DNA from: JABSSA01 sp039960995
GTDB lineage: Bacteria > Pseudomonadota > Alphaproteobacteria > Rhodobacterales > Rhodobacteraceae
NCBI GenBank assembly: GCA_039960995.1
Contig: JBDVKF010000005.1
Coordinates: 16,571 to 80,570, forward strand
Direction: 5' to 3'
DNA length: 64,000 bases
The position numbers were made by a program, and so were the translations under genes. Shown here in pieces: positions 18,370 to 27,796 of the stretch; the first letter of the stretch is position 1, and each line of letters starts with the position of its first letter. The notes below the pieces were generated by a model. The model was not told the origin of the DNA. It saw nothing but the letters and a program-made list of their open reading frames with translations, and ran no database searches.

Positions 18370-20103
18370 ATGACACTCAAATCAACCGACGTGTCACCGC
18401 AAGCTGCAATGTCCCTTGATGATGCAGTCGCGAAGATCACAACCGAAAATCCAGTGTTTGAGCTGACACAGGCGACCATTCGCGGTGTGACCTATCCGGT
18501 GTTTAAGAATGTCGCGACCAATCTTGGTCAGATGATGCGGAACGCCAAGTCGGCCCATTGTGACGGTCAAGCTGAGTATCTCGTTTTCGGATCAGAAAGA
18601 TATACTTACGATACGTTCTTGATGCGCGTTGAAGCAGTGGCAGACCAGCTGAAAACGCGATTTAACGTCGGTGTCGGTACACGTGTTGCATTGGCAATGG
18701 CCAACTGCCCGGAAATGTTGATCGCCAAGATGGCCATTGTCAGTCTGGGCGGTGTCGTCGTTTTTCTAAACGCTTGGTGGACACAAGAAGAGCTGGTTTA
18801 CCCAATTGAAGACAGCGCGGCTCGACTTGTCTTTGCGGACGAGAAACGACTTGAACGATTATCGCCGCTTAAGGCCACACATGACCTTCACTTGATTTCG
18901 GTTCGGTGTGATGGTGGCGATACAAGATTTTCAGACCTGCTTGCGCACCCTGCCCGCGCTGTTGATTGGCCAGCGATCGATCCGGACTCGGATTTCGCGG
19001 TAGTGTATTCATCCGGCACTACGGGGCATCCAAAAGGCGTCGTGCTGACCCATCGTGGTGCAATCAACGCCGTGTATTCTTGGTTGATGCAGCTTGCGAT
19101 TTTACCCCTGACAGATCCGCAACCGGCCTCTGAAACGGCGCCTCCGCGACCGTGCGGTATGATCATAACCCCGTTGTTTCATGTCACGGCAAGCCATCCG
19201 GCGTTTTTGGTGTCGATCCCTGCGGGCGCAAAGCTTGTGTTGATGTCACGTTGGGATGCAGACGAAGCCGTGAGATTGATTGATCGTGAAAAGGTCACGC
19301 GGGTCATCGGTGTTCCGACGCAAACGGCAGACATAATGGATGCGGCCAAACGGTTGGGGGCAGAATTGAAAACATTGTCGGTTTTGGGGTCTGGTGGCGC
19401 AAAACGCCCGCCCGCGCAAGTCACCGAATTGAACGACGCCCTGCCAAACACGCAAATCAGTACCGGCTGGGGTATGACGGAAACCAATGCCATTGGGATT
19501 GGTGCAATTGGGGATGAATACGTGTCCCACCCAGCATCGGCGGGCCGTCTTTATCCGCCAATACAACACCTCGAATTCCGTGACGAAAATGGATTACCAG
19601 TTCCGCAGGGCGAGATTGGTGAAATTACGGTAAAAAGCGCGTGTAACATGCGAGAATATTTGAATAAACCGGAGGCGACGCAAAGCGCCCTAAAGGATGG
19701 ATGGTTGCGCACAGGCGATTTGGGCTACATCGATGAACATGGCATTGTGACGATTGTCGACAGGATAAAGAACATCATCATTCGAGGTGGTGAAAATATC
19801 GCCTGCTTGGATGTCGAGGCCGCGTTGCATAGGCACCCTGCCGTGCTGGAAGCGTGTTCGTTTGCAGTGCCGCATTCACGATTGGGCGAAGTCGTGGGCG
19901 CGGCGGTTCTTTTGCGCCCCGATCACCATGCCACCGCTGACGAAATCACGGATTTTTTGCGCGAACGGATCGCACATTTCAAAGTGCCGAAAAAGATCTG
20001 GATCTATGACACCACCCTGCCCCGTGGCGCGACGGACAAGCTGGACCGGCGCGGCATTCAACAGCATTGTATCGGTCAATTGCGTCAACCTCCTTCCGAA
20101 TGA
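18370..20103 (+). CDS. class I adenylate-forming acyl-CoA ligase
   Basis: A 577-residue ANL-superfamily enzyme that would activate a carboxylic acid to acyl-CoA via acyl-AMP. It has the P-loop-like YSSGTTGHPKGVVLTHRG near 213, GWGMTETNAIG near 365, LRTGDLGYIDEHG near 445 and the C-terminal catalytic Lys in ATDKLDRR near 560. The N-terminal 45 residues precede the usual start of the domain. The acid substrate is unknown. It is followed after 9 bases by an SDR gene, beginning the acyl-CoA catabolic region. Confidence 0.92.
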   Translation: MTLKSTDVSPQAAMSLDDAVAKITTENPVFELTQATIRGVTYPVFKNVATNLGQMMRNAKSAHCDGQAEYLVFGSERYTYDTFLMRVEAVADQLKTRFNVGVGTRVALAMANCPEMLIAKMAIVSLGGVVVFLNAWWTQEELVYPIEDSAARLVFADEKRLERLSPLKATHDLHLISVRCDGGDTRFSDLLAHPARAVDWPAIDPDSDFAVVYSSGTTGHPKGVVLTHRGAINAVYSWLMQLAILPLTDPQPASETAPPRPCGMIITPLFHVTASHPAFLVSIPAGAKLVLMSRWDADEAVRLIDREKVTRVIGVPTQTADIMDAAKRLGAELKTLSVLGSGGAKRPPAQVTELNDALPNTQISTGWGMTETNAIGIGAIGDEYVSHPASAGRLYPPIQHLEFRDENGLPVPQGEIGEITVKSACNMREYLNKPEATQSALKDGWLRTGDLGYIDEHGIVTIVDRIKNIIIRGGENIACLDVEAALHRHPAVLEACSFAVPHSRLGEVVGAAVLLRPDHHATADEITDFLRERIAHFKVPKKIWIYDTTLPRGATDKLDRRGIQQHCIGQLRQPPSE

Positions 20104-20112
20104 AAGCATACT

Positions 20113-20889
20113 ATGGAACTGAAAGATAAAATTGTTGTTGTCACCGGTGCAGCCCGTGGAATTGGCCAAGCTTTGGCCATCGCCTTCGCAAATGAGGGTG
20201 CGAAGTCCGTTATCTGTGCGGATATTGATCTGGACGCGGCCGAGGAAACCGCATCTGGGATTGGCGGAATTGCGGTTAAGACGGATGTGTCAAAAGAGGC
20301 TGATATTCAGCGCTTGATCGAAGACACGGAACGTGATGTTGGCCCAATCGACCTGTTCGTGTCGAATGCAGGAATTGCGATACCGGGTGGTGTCGAAACG
20401 GGCAATGATGACTGGCAACGGATTTGGGACATTAACGTGATGTCTCAGGTGTGGGCCGCGCGGCATATGGTGCCAAAAATGGCAGCACGAGGCGGCGGGT
20501 ATTTGTTGAACACGGCGTCGGCAGCGGGATTGCTAAATCAGGTTGGATCAGCGCCTTATGGCGTGACCAAACATGCCTCTGTCGGATTGGCGGAATGGCT
20601 GGCCATGAGCCACGCAGATGACGGGATCAAGGTGTCTGTCTTGTGCCCGCAAGCCGTGCGCACCGACATGACCAAAGGCCAAGAAGACCACGTGGCCGCA
20701 TTGGACGGGATGTTAGAGCCGGAAGACGCTGCGCGCGCCTGTGTAGAGACTATTAGAGCCGAAACCTTCCTTGTGCTGCCGCATCCAAAAGTGCTGGATT
20801 ACATGCGTATGAAAACAGCCGATTATGATCGTTGGATTGGCGGCATGACCAAGTTGCATCGCCAATTTGGCGATTGGTCCAAGGACTGA
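20113..20889 (+). CDS. SDR family oxidoreductase
   Basis: A 258-residue classical short-chain dehydrogenase with the cofactor motif TGAARGIGQA near 12, SNAG near 88, catalytic Ser in NTASAAG near 137 and YGVTK near 152. It would oxidise or reduce a hydroxy/keto group using NAD(P). It follows the acyl-CoA ligase in the same operon, so a hydroxyacyl intermediate is a reasonable guess. It ends back to back with the thioesterase gene on the other strand. Confidence 0.92.
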   Translation: MELKDKIVVVTGAARGIGQALAIAFANEGAKSVICADIDLDAAEETASGIGGIAVKTDVSKEADIQRLIEDTERDVGPIDLFVSNAGIAIPGGVETGNDDWQRIWDINVMSQVWAARHMVPKMAARGGGYLLNTASAAGLLNQVGSAPYGVTKHASVGLAEWLAMSHADDGIKVSVLCPQAVRTDMTKGQEDHVAALDGMLEPEDAARACVETIRAETFLVLPHPKVLDYMRMKTADYDRWIGGMTKLHRQFGDWSKD

Positions 20890-21756
20890 TCAGCTGGGTT
20901 CGATCGGGCGGATCAGCCCTTCTTGGGCGACACTGGCGACCAACTGCCCTGCCCGGTCGTAAATCATCCCGCGATTGAACCCACGCGCCCCGCCGGTCCA
21001 TGGGCTGTCCATCGTATAAAGATGCCAGTCATGAAACGACGTCTGTTGATGAAACCACATGGCGTGATCCAGGCTGGCTGTCATGGCGTTTCCAGTGAAC
21101 CACGTCAGCCCATGCGGACGCAGACCTGAGCCAAGCAGGTCCATGTCGGATGCGTAGGCCAGCAAACAATGCTGCATCCTGATATCGCAGCCTTCAGCGG
21201 CAGCCATGCGGAACCACAAATGGTGTTTGTCGGATTCCGGTTCTGGGTTGAACATATCACGCGGGGCAACCGCCCTTATTTCAATTGGGCGTGGGCGCAA
21301 AAATTCATCCTGCCATTTTTCTGGAATGTTCTCGACAACCTTTTTGCGCAGCTCTAGGCGGCTTTCCAGATTTTCAGGAACTTCAACGTCGGGCGCATCA
21401 TGCTGATGGTGCCAGCCCTCTTCGGTTACATGGAAAGAACAGGTCATGTTGAGGATCTGTTTGCCATGCTGGATCGCCACCACGCGCCGCGTTGTAAAGC
21501 TGCCCCCGTCGCGGGACCGGTCGATTTGGTAAATAACAGGAACTTTGGGGTCGCCCGGCCGAATGAAATATGCATGCAATGAATGGCACAGACGATCATC
21601 CACAGTCGCGTAGGCGCTGGCCAAGGCTTGACCAATGACCTGCCCGCCAAAGATGCGCATGGGGGTTTCCCCGCCCGCTCCTGTGCCGCGAAACAGATCA
21701 ACCTCAAGCTGTTCAGGGCGTAGCAGGTTCAGCAAGGTTTCGTGCTCCGCGCTCAT
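20890..21756 (-). CDS. tesB: acyl-CoA thioesterase II
   Basis: A 288-residue double hot-dog thioesterase that hydrolyses acyl-CoA. It shows FGGQVIGQALASAY near 35, SLHAYFIRPGD near 58, and the C-terminal HAMWFHQQTSFHDWHLYTMDSP block holding conserved catalytic residues of TesB. The ATG at 21756 overlaps the end of the upstream serine hydrolase gene by 4 bases. A longer frame begins at 21867 but would lie inside that gene. Both are co-transcribed on the minus strand. Confidence 0.94.
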   Translation of the reverse strand: MSAEHETLLNLLRPEQLEVDLFRGTGAGGETPMRIFGGQVIGQALASAYATVDDRLCHSLHAYFIRPGDPKVPVIYQIDRSRDGGSFTTRRVVAIQHGKQILNMTCSFHVTEEGWHHQHDAPDVEVPENLESRLELRKKVVENIPEKWQDEFLRPRPIEIRAVAPRDMFNPEPESDKHHLWFRMAAAEGCDIRMQHCLLAYASDMDLLGSGLRPHGLTWFTGNAMTASLDHAMWFHQQTSFHDWHLYTMDSPWTGGARGFNRGMIYDRAGQLVASVAQEGLIRPIEPS

Positions 21757-22964
21757 ACCAATGCTCCGTGCACAAGGGCTTTTAGCTGCGGGCGCGCAGG
21801 GTAACTGGAACTTGGCGAAAGCTGGGTCAAAAACACGACGCTGAACCCGCGTGCGCGGTCGATCCAAAAGAATGTGGATGCCATGCCGCCCCAGCTGAAA
21901 TCACCGACACTGCTTGGTGTTCGACTGCGTGCCGCATCCAAAACGACCGCGCCGCCAATTCCAAAGCCCATGCCTTCCATGGGCTGTTCTGCGAAACTGG
22001 ATGGTCCCATCGATGCGATATCTCCGGCCAAATGGTTTTGCATCATGAAATCAAGCGTTGCTGGGGAAACCAGTCGTGTCCCATCCGCCGCCTGCCCGCT
22101 GTGCAGACATTCCGCAAACGCCATGAAATCATCCAAAGTTCCAACCAAGCCACCACCGCCTGAGAACAAAGTCGTGCGGCGCAATTGCGAACCTTCTGCG
22201 TCATCTGCCAATCGCAGCGGATCGCCGCCTGTTGATGACGCGTTCAAATCCATCGCGTTGCCTGCAAGCGGCGTATACAGATTGGCAAATCGATCCAGCG
22301 ATGCATCCGGTATAATGAAACCCGTGTCGCGCATCCCCAACGGGTCAAAAATCCGTTCCTGAAATACGCGGTCCAGACTTTGCCCTGTGATCACTTCGAT
22401 CACGCGTCCGATGACGTCTATGCCAAGTGAATATTCCCAGCGGCTGCCGGGCTGGAACGCCAAGGGAAGACCGGACAACTGCACAGCCATGTCCGCGAGT
22501 GTCCCTTGCGTTGGTCCAAAAAAGATCTTTTGTTCATCAAGCGCTTGAGGCACCAGACCGGGGTTGAACGCATAGGAAATGCCAGACGTGTGGGTCAGCA
22601 ATTGATGTAACGTCGGCGTGGCACAGGATGTCGTTTGATCCAAGCTGACGGCCTCAGGGATCAACGCCTGCATATTCTTGAATTCTGGGACAAACGCATC
22701 AAGTGGCGCATCGAGATGAACCAATCCCTCTTCGACAAGCATCATCAAAACCATCGACGTGACAGGTTTGGTCATCGAATAAAGACGCACGATCGTGTCA
22801 CGTTGAAACGGTGTGGACGCGGCCAGATCACGCAATCCTTTTGCTTTGTGGAAAATTTCAGAGTTGCCCGATTGGATCAAAACGCTGCATCCGGCAAATT
22901 TCCGGTCTGCCACATAAGCGTCCATCCAAGTTTCGATACGGTTCAGGCGATTGTGATCAAACAT
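21753..22964 (-). CDS. serine hydrolase of the beta-lactamase/EstB family
   Basis: A 403-residue class C beta-lactamase-like enzyme. The SxxK nucleophile motif is SMTKPVTSMVL near residue 63, and YSLGIDVIG near 188 takes the place of the YxN motif. Such proteins are usually esterases rather than beta-lactamases. No signal peptide is visible, so it should be cytoplasmic. It could release an acid from an ester or lactone feeding the neighbouring acyl-CoA pathway, but this is context only. Confidence 0.88.
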   Translation of the reverse strand: MFDHNRLNRIETWMDAYVADRKFAGCSVLIQSGNSEIFHKAKGLRDLAASTPFQRDTIVRLYSMTKPVTSMVLMMLVEEGLVHLDAPLDAFVPEFKNMQALIPEAVSLDQTTSCATPTLHQLLTHTSGISYAFNPGLVPQALDEQKIFFGPTQGTLADMAVQLSGLPLAFQPGSRWEYSLGIDVIGRVIEVITGQSLDRVFQERIFDPLGMRDTGFIIPDASLDRFANLYTPLAGNAMDLNASSTGGDPLRLADDAEGSQLRRTTLFSGGGGLVGTLDDFMAFAECLHSGQAADGTRLVSPATLDFMMQNHLAGDIASMGPSSFAEQPMEGMGFGIGGAVVLDAARSRTPSSVGDFSWGGMASTFFWIDRARGFSVVFLTQLSPSSSYPARPQLKALVHGALV

Positions 22965-23085
22965 GGGGTGCGTCTTTCATAGGATTGCGCAGATTGTGAC
23001 GGTCTGGGCGCGGGCTCACAAGTCAAAAGCGTTGACCACCTCGAACAGCCTGATACCTTTTGCACAAACCAACGGAGATTTGGCT

Positions 23086-23694
23086 TTGCTGACATTACAT
23101 TTCGCACCAAATAGCCGTGCAGTTCGTGCCGTTTGGCTGCTGGAAGAACTTGGGTTGGATTATCAGCTGGAACGCTATGCGTTGGGGGCGCCGGAAATGC
23201 GCAGCCCTGAGTTTCGAAAAGTCCATCCCATGGGCCGTGTTCCGGTTCTAGAAGACGGCGATATTCGCTTGTTCGAAAGCGGCGCGATCATGGAATACCT
23301 GATCTCGCGCCATGGTCAGGGGCGATTACGCCCTGCTGAGGACAGCGCGCATTACCCGGCCTATCTGCAATGGCTGCACTATTCCGAAGGCATGATCATG
23401 CCACCGATCAACAGCTATATGGTCGAAACCTTTTTCCTTCCCCCTGAACGCCAATCCGAAGTGCATGCAAAGCGCGCCAAAAAGCTGATGGGGCAAATGC
23501 TTGTTGCGGTAGATGCCGGACTTGCGGGGCGGGAATATTTGGCCGGTGATTTTTCTGCGGCGGACATCATGACCGGATCAGCGGTTCTTTCGGCGCAGCA
23601 TATTGGCGTAGACCTATCAGAAATGCGGGACTTGCAGGCGTATTGTACGCGATTGCAAGCCCGCCCAGCTTATCAGAAGGCATCAAACACATGA
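23086..23694 (+). CDS. glutathione S-transferase family protein (TTG start)
   Basis: A 202-residue GST. The thioredoxin-like N-terminal domain has NSRAVRAVWLLEELGLDY, the cis-Pro motif GRVPVLEDGD and FESGAIMEYL. The helical C-terminal domain ends near FSAADIMTGS and RPAYQKA. The most likely start is TTG at 23086, 8 bases after a GGAG ribosome-binding site, giving the usual N-terminus (M)LTLHFAPNS. A far-upstream ATG at 22963 would overlap the divergent hydrolase start. It overlaps the next gene by 4 bases. Confidence 0.85.
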   Translation: MLTLHFAPNSRAVRAVWLLEELGLDYQLERYALGAPEMRSPEFRKVHPMGRVPVLEDGDIRLFESGAIMEYLISRHGQGRLRPAEDSAHYPAYLQWLHYSEGMIMPPINSYMVETFFLPPERQSEVHAKRAKKLMGQMLVAVDAGLAGREYLAGDFSAADIMTGSAVLSAQHIGVDLSEMRDLQAYCTRLQARPAYQKASNT

Positions 23695-24407
23695 GTCATA
23701 TTCTAATCGTAGGGGCTGGTGATTACATCGGTTCTGCTGTTGCGCGTCGGTTTGCACAAGGTGGGTATCGCGTGTCGGTGGGGCGTCGTAATGGCGAAAA
23801 GCTTGAACCATTGACGTCCGAAATCGCGGCCGCTGGCGGACAGGCGCATGGCTATACCGTTGACGCGCGCGATGAGGACAGCATCAACGCGACCATGGCC
23901 GCCTGCGAAGCGATCGAACCGCTTGATATCGTGCTGTTCAATGTCGGTGGGAATGTTCTGTTCCCCATTCGGGAAACGACATCGCAGGTCTTTCGTAAAG
24001 TGTGGGAAATGGCGTGCTTTGGCGGTTTCCAAACCGGACGTGCCGCCGCCGAGATCATGGTGCCACGTGGTAAAGGGTGCATCTTTTTCACCGGCGCGAC
24101 GGCTTCGATGCGGGGATCATCTGGTTTCTCGGCTTTCGCCAGTGCTAAGGCAGGTTTGCGAAATCTGGCCCAATCCATGGCGCGTGAGTTGGGTCCCCAA
24201 GGTATCCATGTCGCTCATCTCGTGATTGATGCAGGTGTGGACACGGATTGGATACGTGAATTCATGGCACAGCGTGGGCGGATCTTGGAATCGGATGATT
24301 TGGTCAACCCCGCCTCAGTTGCAGAAGCGTATTGGGGATTGGCCAATCAAACGCCAGACGCGTGGACCTTCGAAATGGACCTGCGCCCAGACAGAGAGAC
24401 GTGGTGA
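23691..24407 (+). CDS. SDR-fold protein with Phe at the catalytic Tyr position
   Basis: A 238-residue Rossmann protein beginning ILIVGAGDYIGSAVARRF, a modified glycine motif. It carries NVGG near 85 and TGATASMRG near 137. The usual YxxxK is FASAK (near residue 152), so the catalytic Tyr is replaced by Phe while the Lys is kept. It is either a divergent SDR using another proton donor or a non-catalytic one. It sits between GST and the DsbA-like isomerase with overlaps of 4 and 1 bases, so the three genes form one operon. Confidence 0.85.
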   Translation: MSHILIVGAGDYIGSAVARRFAQGGYRVSVGRRNGEKLEPLTSEIAAAGGQAHGYTVDARDEDSINATMAACEAIEPLDIVLFNVGGNVLFPIRETTSQVFRKVWEMACFGGFQTGRAAAEIMVPRGKGCIFFTGATASMRGSSGFSAFASAKAGLRNLAQSMARELGPQGIHVAHLVIDAGVDTDWIREFMAQRGRILESDDLVNPASVAEAYWGLANQTPDAWTFEMDLRPDRETW

Positions 24408-25015
24408 TGCCCGAGATCGAATTCCTATATGACTTTGGGTCACCGAACGCATATCTGGTTCATAAGGTCCTGCCCGGAATCGCGAAAGATCACGAGGCGC
24501 GTGTAACCTATAGCCCCATCCTTTTGGGTGGGGTTTTTAAGGCGACCAACAATCAAGCGCCCCTCGCCGCGTTCGCCGATGTGACCGGTAAGGTCGCTTA
24601 TATCCGACGCGAATTCGCACGTTTTATTGAACGTCACGCGGTTCCATTTAAGTGGAATGACTATTTCCCTGTGAACACTCTGACATTGATGCGAGGCGCG
24701 TTGTTTGCACAGGGCAAGGCGTGGGAACAGCAATATATCGATACCTGCTTTGACGCGATGTGGATGCAAGGTGCCAATATGGCCGATCCAGATGTTTTCG
24801 TAACGACTTTGGGTGCCGCAGGGCTGCCCGGCGCAGACATTCTAAGCGCGACAAAAATCCCAGATGTTAAAGGGCGTTTGGCCTCTGTTACGGACGAGGC
24901 CATTGCGCGCAAAGTCTTTGGGGCGCCGACACTGTTTGTCAAAGACGAGATGTTTTTTGGCAAGGATGCGTTGGACGATTTGGTCTGGCGATTGGAACAA
25001 ATCAAAGCTGGGTAA
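24407..25015 (+). CDS. DsbA-family protein / 2-hydroxychromene-2-carboxylate isomerase-like
   Basis: A 202-residue kappa-class GST/DsbA-fold protein. The N-terminus EFLYDFGSPNAYL carries the Ser that replaces the CxxC of DsbA. ARKVFGAPTLFVKDEMFFGKDALDDL is the usual C-terminal block. The best-known relatives are glutathione-dependent isomerases of naphthalene degradation. Here it is linked to a GST and an SDR, suggesting glutathione-assisted conversion of an unknown substrate. The start at 24407 shares one base with the previous stop codon. Confidence 0.88.
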   Translation: MPEIEFLYDFGSPNAYLVHKVLPGIAKDHEARVTYSPILLGGVFKATNNQAPLAAFADVTGKVAYIRREFARFIERHAVPFKWNDYFPVNTLTLMRGALFAQGKAWEQQYIDTCFDAMWMQGANMADPDVFVTTLGAAGLPGADILSATKIPDVKGRLASVTDEAIARKVFGAPTLFVKDEMFFGKDALDDLVWRLEQIKAG

Positions 25016-25041
25016 TTGTTTCGCGCCTGTCTTGGGCGATG

Positions 25042-25743
25042 TTAAACCTCAAGCCATTCCTTGCGGATGTCATCGCGGTTTTTCAGCTCGGCAGGCGTGC
25101 CTTCAAACACCATTTGACCATGACCCATAACATAAACCCGATCCGCGATATCCAGCGCGATCGCCAGTTTTTGTTCAACAAGCAGCGTCGCAATCCCGCG
25201 TTTGGCGATTTCCTGCAAAAGCTGGGCAACACGTGTCACCATTTGCGGTGACAGCCCTTCGGTTGGTTCATCGATCATGACCAAATCGGGATCACCCATC
25301 AACGTGCGGCACATGGTCAGCATTTGTTGTTCGCCCCCTGACAAGACAGATGCTTCGACATCTGCGCGGCGTCCAAGGTTTTCGAACATCTCAAACATGT
25401 CCTGCATCGACCAGCGACCCGATCCCTCTTTCTGACCGGGTTTCAGGCCAAGGATCAAATTCTGGCGTGTTGTTAGACCGGGAAAGATGTCGCGATTTTC
25501 GGGAACATAACCAATGCCCAGATTGGCGATTTCATAGGCCTTTTTGCCCGCAATATTTTGCCCCCGAAACTTGACGGTTCCTTGAGGTTCGACCTCGCCC
25601 ATCACTGCCTTGCAGGTGGTGGATCGCCCGACCCCGTTGCGGCCCAGCAAAGCGACAATCTCGCCTTCGCCGATCTTCATATCCACGCCCTGAAGGATGT
25701 GAGATTTGCCATAATACGCGTGCAGATCCAATACGTCGAGCAT
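25042..25743 (-). CDS. livF: branched-chain-type ABC transporter ATPase LivF, Walker A Arg variant
   Basis: A 233-residue ATPase of the HAAT (Liv) import family. The signature motif is LSGGEQQMLTMCR and Walker B is DLVMIDEPTEGLSP. Walker A reads GRNGVGRST, with Arg (CGA codon) where Lys is canonical. It is the last gene of livKHMGF on the minus strand and overlaps livG by 1 base. Context in an acyl-CoA cluster suggests the importer takes up an organic acid rather than amino acids. Confidence 0.93.
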   Translation of the reverse strand: MLDVLDLHAYYGKSHILQGVDMKIGEGEIVALLGRNGVGRSTTCKAVMGEVEPQGTVKFRGQNIAGKKAYEIANLGIGYVPENRDIFPGLTTRQNLILGLKPGQKEGSGRWSMQDMFEMFENLGRRADVEASVLSGGEQQMLTMCRTLMGDPDLVMIDEPTEGLSPQMVTRVAQLLQEIAKRGIATLLVEQKLAIALDIADRVYVMGHGQMVFEGTPAELKNRDDIRKEWLEV

Positions 25744-26501
25744 CAGTGCTCTTCCTCCAAAGCAGCGCCAAGATAGGCTTCTTGAACTTTTGGGTTGGCC
25801 CGCACTTCCTCAGGGCTGCCCGTGGCGATGATTTCCCCGTACACCAAAACGCTGATCCGGTCGGCAAGGCCAAAAACCACGCCCATATCGTGTTCGACCA
25901 TGATCAGGGTTTTGTTTTCTGTCACGCGTTTAATCAGATCAACGATATAATCGGTTTCGGAATGGCTCATGCCGGCTGTGGGTTCGTCCAACATGATAAC
26001 GTTCGCCCCACCCGCAATCGTAATCCCGATCTCAAGCGCGCGTTGCTCGGCGTAACTTAGCACGCCTGCAGGCAGTTCACGTCGAGACGTCAGGTTGATC
26101 ATCTCAAGGATTTCATCCGCGCCGTCGGTCAAAGGTTGCTGTTTGCCCACCAAGTTCCAGAACGAATATTTGTACCCTTGCGCCCACAGCAAGGCGCAGC
26201 GCACATTTTCGAACACAGTCATTTTGGGAAAGATATTGGTGATCTGAAATGATCGAGACAGACCCAGCCGGTTGATCTGGTACGGGGCCAATCCGGCCAA
26301 GTTCTGCCCGTGCAGTGAAATACGCCCAGATGTCTGCGGAAAACGCCCGGTGATCAGATTGAACAGGGTCGATTTGCCTGCACCGTTTGGACCGATAATC
26401 GCATGCCGTTCACCCGCAGGTATATCAAGGGACACGCCACGTATGATCTCGGTCTTACCAAAGCTTTTTTGCAGATCTGCCAGTTGCAACGCTGATGTCA
26501 T
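25743..26501 (-). CDS. livG: branched-chain-type ABC transporter ATPase LivG
   Basis: A 252-residue ATPase with Walker A GPNGAGKST near 38, signature LSYAEQRALEIG near 148 and Walker B VIMLDEPTAGMS. The C-terminal PKVQEAYLGA is typical of LivG. It pairs with LivF to energise the LivHM channel. It overlaps livM by 4 bases and livF by 1 base. Confidence 0.95.
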   Translation of the reverse strand: MTSALQLADLQKSFGKTEIIRGVSLDIPAGERHAIIGPNGAGKSTLFNLITGRFPQTSGRISLHGQNLAGLAPYQINRLGLSRSFQITNIFPKMTVFENVRCALLWAQGYKYSFWNLVGKQQPLTDGADEILEMINLTSRRELPAGVLSYAEQRALEIGITIAGGANVIMLDEPTAGMSHSETDYIVDLIKRVTENKTLIMVEHDMGVVFGLADRISVLVYGEIIATGSPEEVRANPKVQEAYLGAALEEEH

Positions 26502-27796
26502 CGGCCTGTCCCATCGGGGGTATTGGCGTCATTCCACGCATCGAGCATTGCGGGCGTTCCCTTGCGGCACAACCAGATGCCAATGCTTGTCACGGCTATC
26601 ACAATCACCCATGGCAAGATGCTGTGACTGTTGAAGGTGGTCCAATAGACGGTCATTTCTTCGTCGCCGATGCTGGCATGACGCAGGTGGAATATCATCT
26701 CGATCAAAGCGGCTACTCCAAGCAGCCCGACCAGCCCTGGCAAAAGCGTTCGCACATAGGGAATGAACATACGATGCAATTTGCCCAGTCGGAATGCGGG
26801 AACATGCATCATCAACAACCCAGCCAGCCCGCCCGGAAAATACATGACGGTCGCCACAAACAGCAGGCCCGCATAAAACGCCCAAAGTTCGGTTTGTAGG
26901 CTGAGAACTGTTTGAACCAGCGTAAAGACGATAGCGCCCAAAATGGGCCCAAAGAAAAAGCCGACGCCCCCCAAAAAGGTGATCAATAAGATCAGGCCCG
27001 ATTGTGTGGTGTTCAAGTTCTCTTCGGTCACTATTTCATAGTTTATTGCGAACAGCCCACCGGCGACGCCCGCGAAAAAGCCGGATGCAACAAAGCTGTA
27101 AAACCGGACCCAACGTGCAGAATAGCCAAGAAACTCGGCACGTTCGGGGTTGTCGCGTACGGCGTTTGCCATCCGTCCGATGGGGGTGCGTGAAAACAGA
27201 TACATCAGCGCAGCGGATACGATCGTCCAGAATGCGATGAGATAGTACACTTCGATCTGTTGAAGGAATTCGACGCCAAAGAATGGCAGGCCATATGTAC
27301 GGTCGCCAGACACGCCTTCTTCGCCTCCGAAGAAGGCGACGATGATCACGGAACAAGCCGCAATCAATTCACCGACGCCAAGCGAGATCATAGCAAATAC
27401 AGTGCCCGCTTTTCGGGTGGAAAAGCTGCCCACGATCAAGGCCAAGCCCATGCCGAACATCCCACCAAAAATTGGCAACACAGGCAGTGGCAACATGCCA
27501 AAGAACGCATCCCAATTCATGATGTGAACGCACAAGAATCCACCGACGCCCATATAGACGGCATGCCCAAATGACAGCATTCCGCCCTGCCCTAACAACA
27601 TATTATACGCCAGTGCGAAAATGATGGTGATCAGCATCTGGTTCATGATTGTCAGCCCCGAATTCGAGGTGAAGACAAATGGCAAAAGCAACAGGATCAC
27701 GGCTCCGATGATCCATGGTGTCAACGTCAAGGTCATGCTGCCTGCACGCATACGGTATTGCGCCTTGGCCGGATCGGTCGAGGAATACTCGCTCAT
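26498..27796 (-). CDS. livM: branched-chain-type ABC transporter permease LivM
   Basis: An inner-membrane permease of 432 residues with about ten hydrophobic segments. It carries the LivM motif LNTTQSGLILLITFLGGVGFFFGPILGAIVF spread over residues about 270-300, and the GQGGMLSFGHAVYMGVGG loop near 70. The C-terminal 100 residues extend beyond the usual LivM length and add a further hydrophobic stretch. It overlaps both neighbours by 4 bases. Confidence 0.93.
   Translation of the reverse strand: MSEYSSTDPAKAQYRMRAGSMTLTLTPWIIGAVILLLLPFVFTSNSGLTIMNQMLITIIFALAYNMLLGQGGMLSFGHAVYMGVGGFLCVHIMNWDAFFGMLPLPVLPIFGGMFGMGLALIVGSFSTRKAGTVFAMISLGVGELIAACSVIIVAFFGGEEGVSGDRTYGLPFFGVEFLQQIEVYYLIAFWTIVSAALMYLFSRTPIGRMANAVRDNPERAEFLGYSARWVRFYSFVASGFFAGVAGGLFAINYEIVTEENLNTTQSGLILLITFLGGVGFFFGPILGAIVFTLVQTVLSLQTELWAFYAGLLFVATVMYFPGGLAGLLMMHVPAFRLGKLHRMFIPYVRTLLPGLVGLLGVAALIEMIFHLRHASIGDEEMTVYWTTFNSHSILPWVIVIAVTSIGIWLCRKGTPAMLDAWNDANTPDGTGR

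Noticed and set aside
22963..23085. Upstream ATG start for the GST gene
   Set aside because: It overlaps the start of the divergent hydrolase gene and adds about 40 residues foreign to the GST fold; TTG at 23086 has a well-placed ribosome-binding site.
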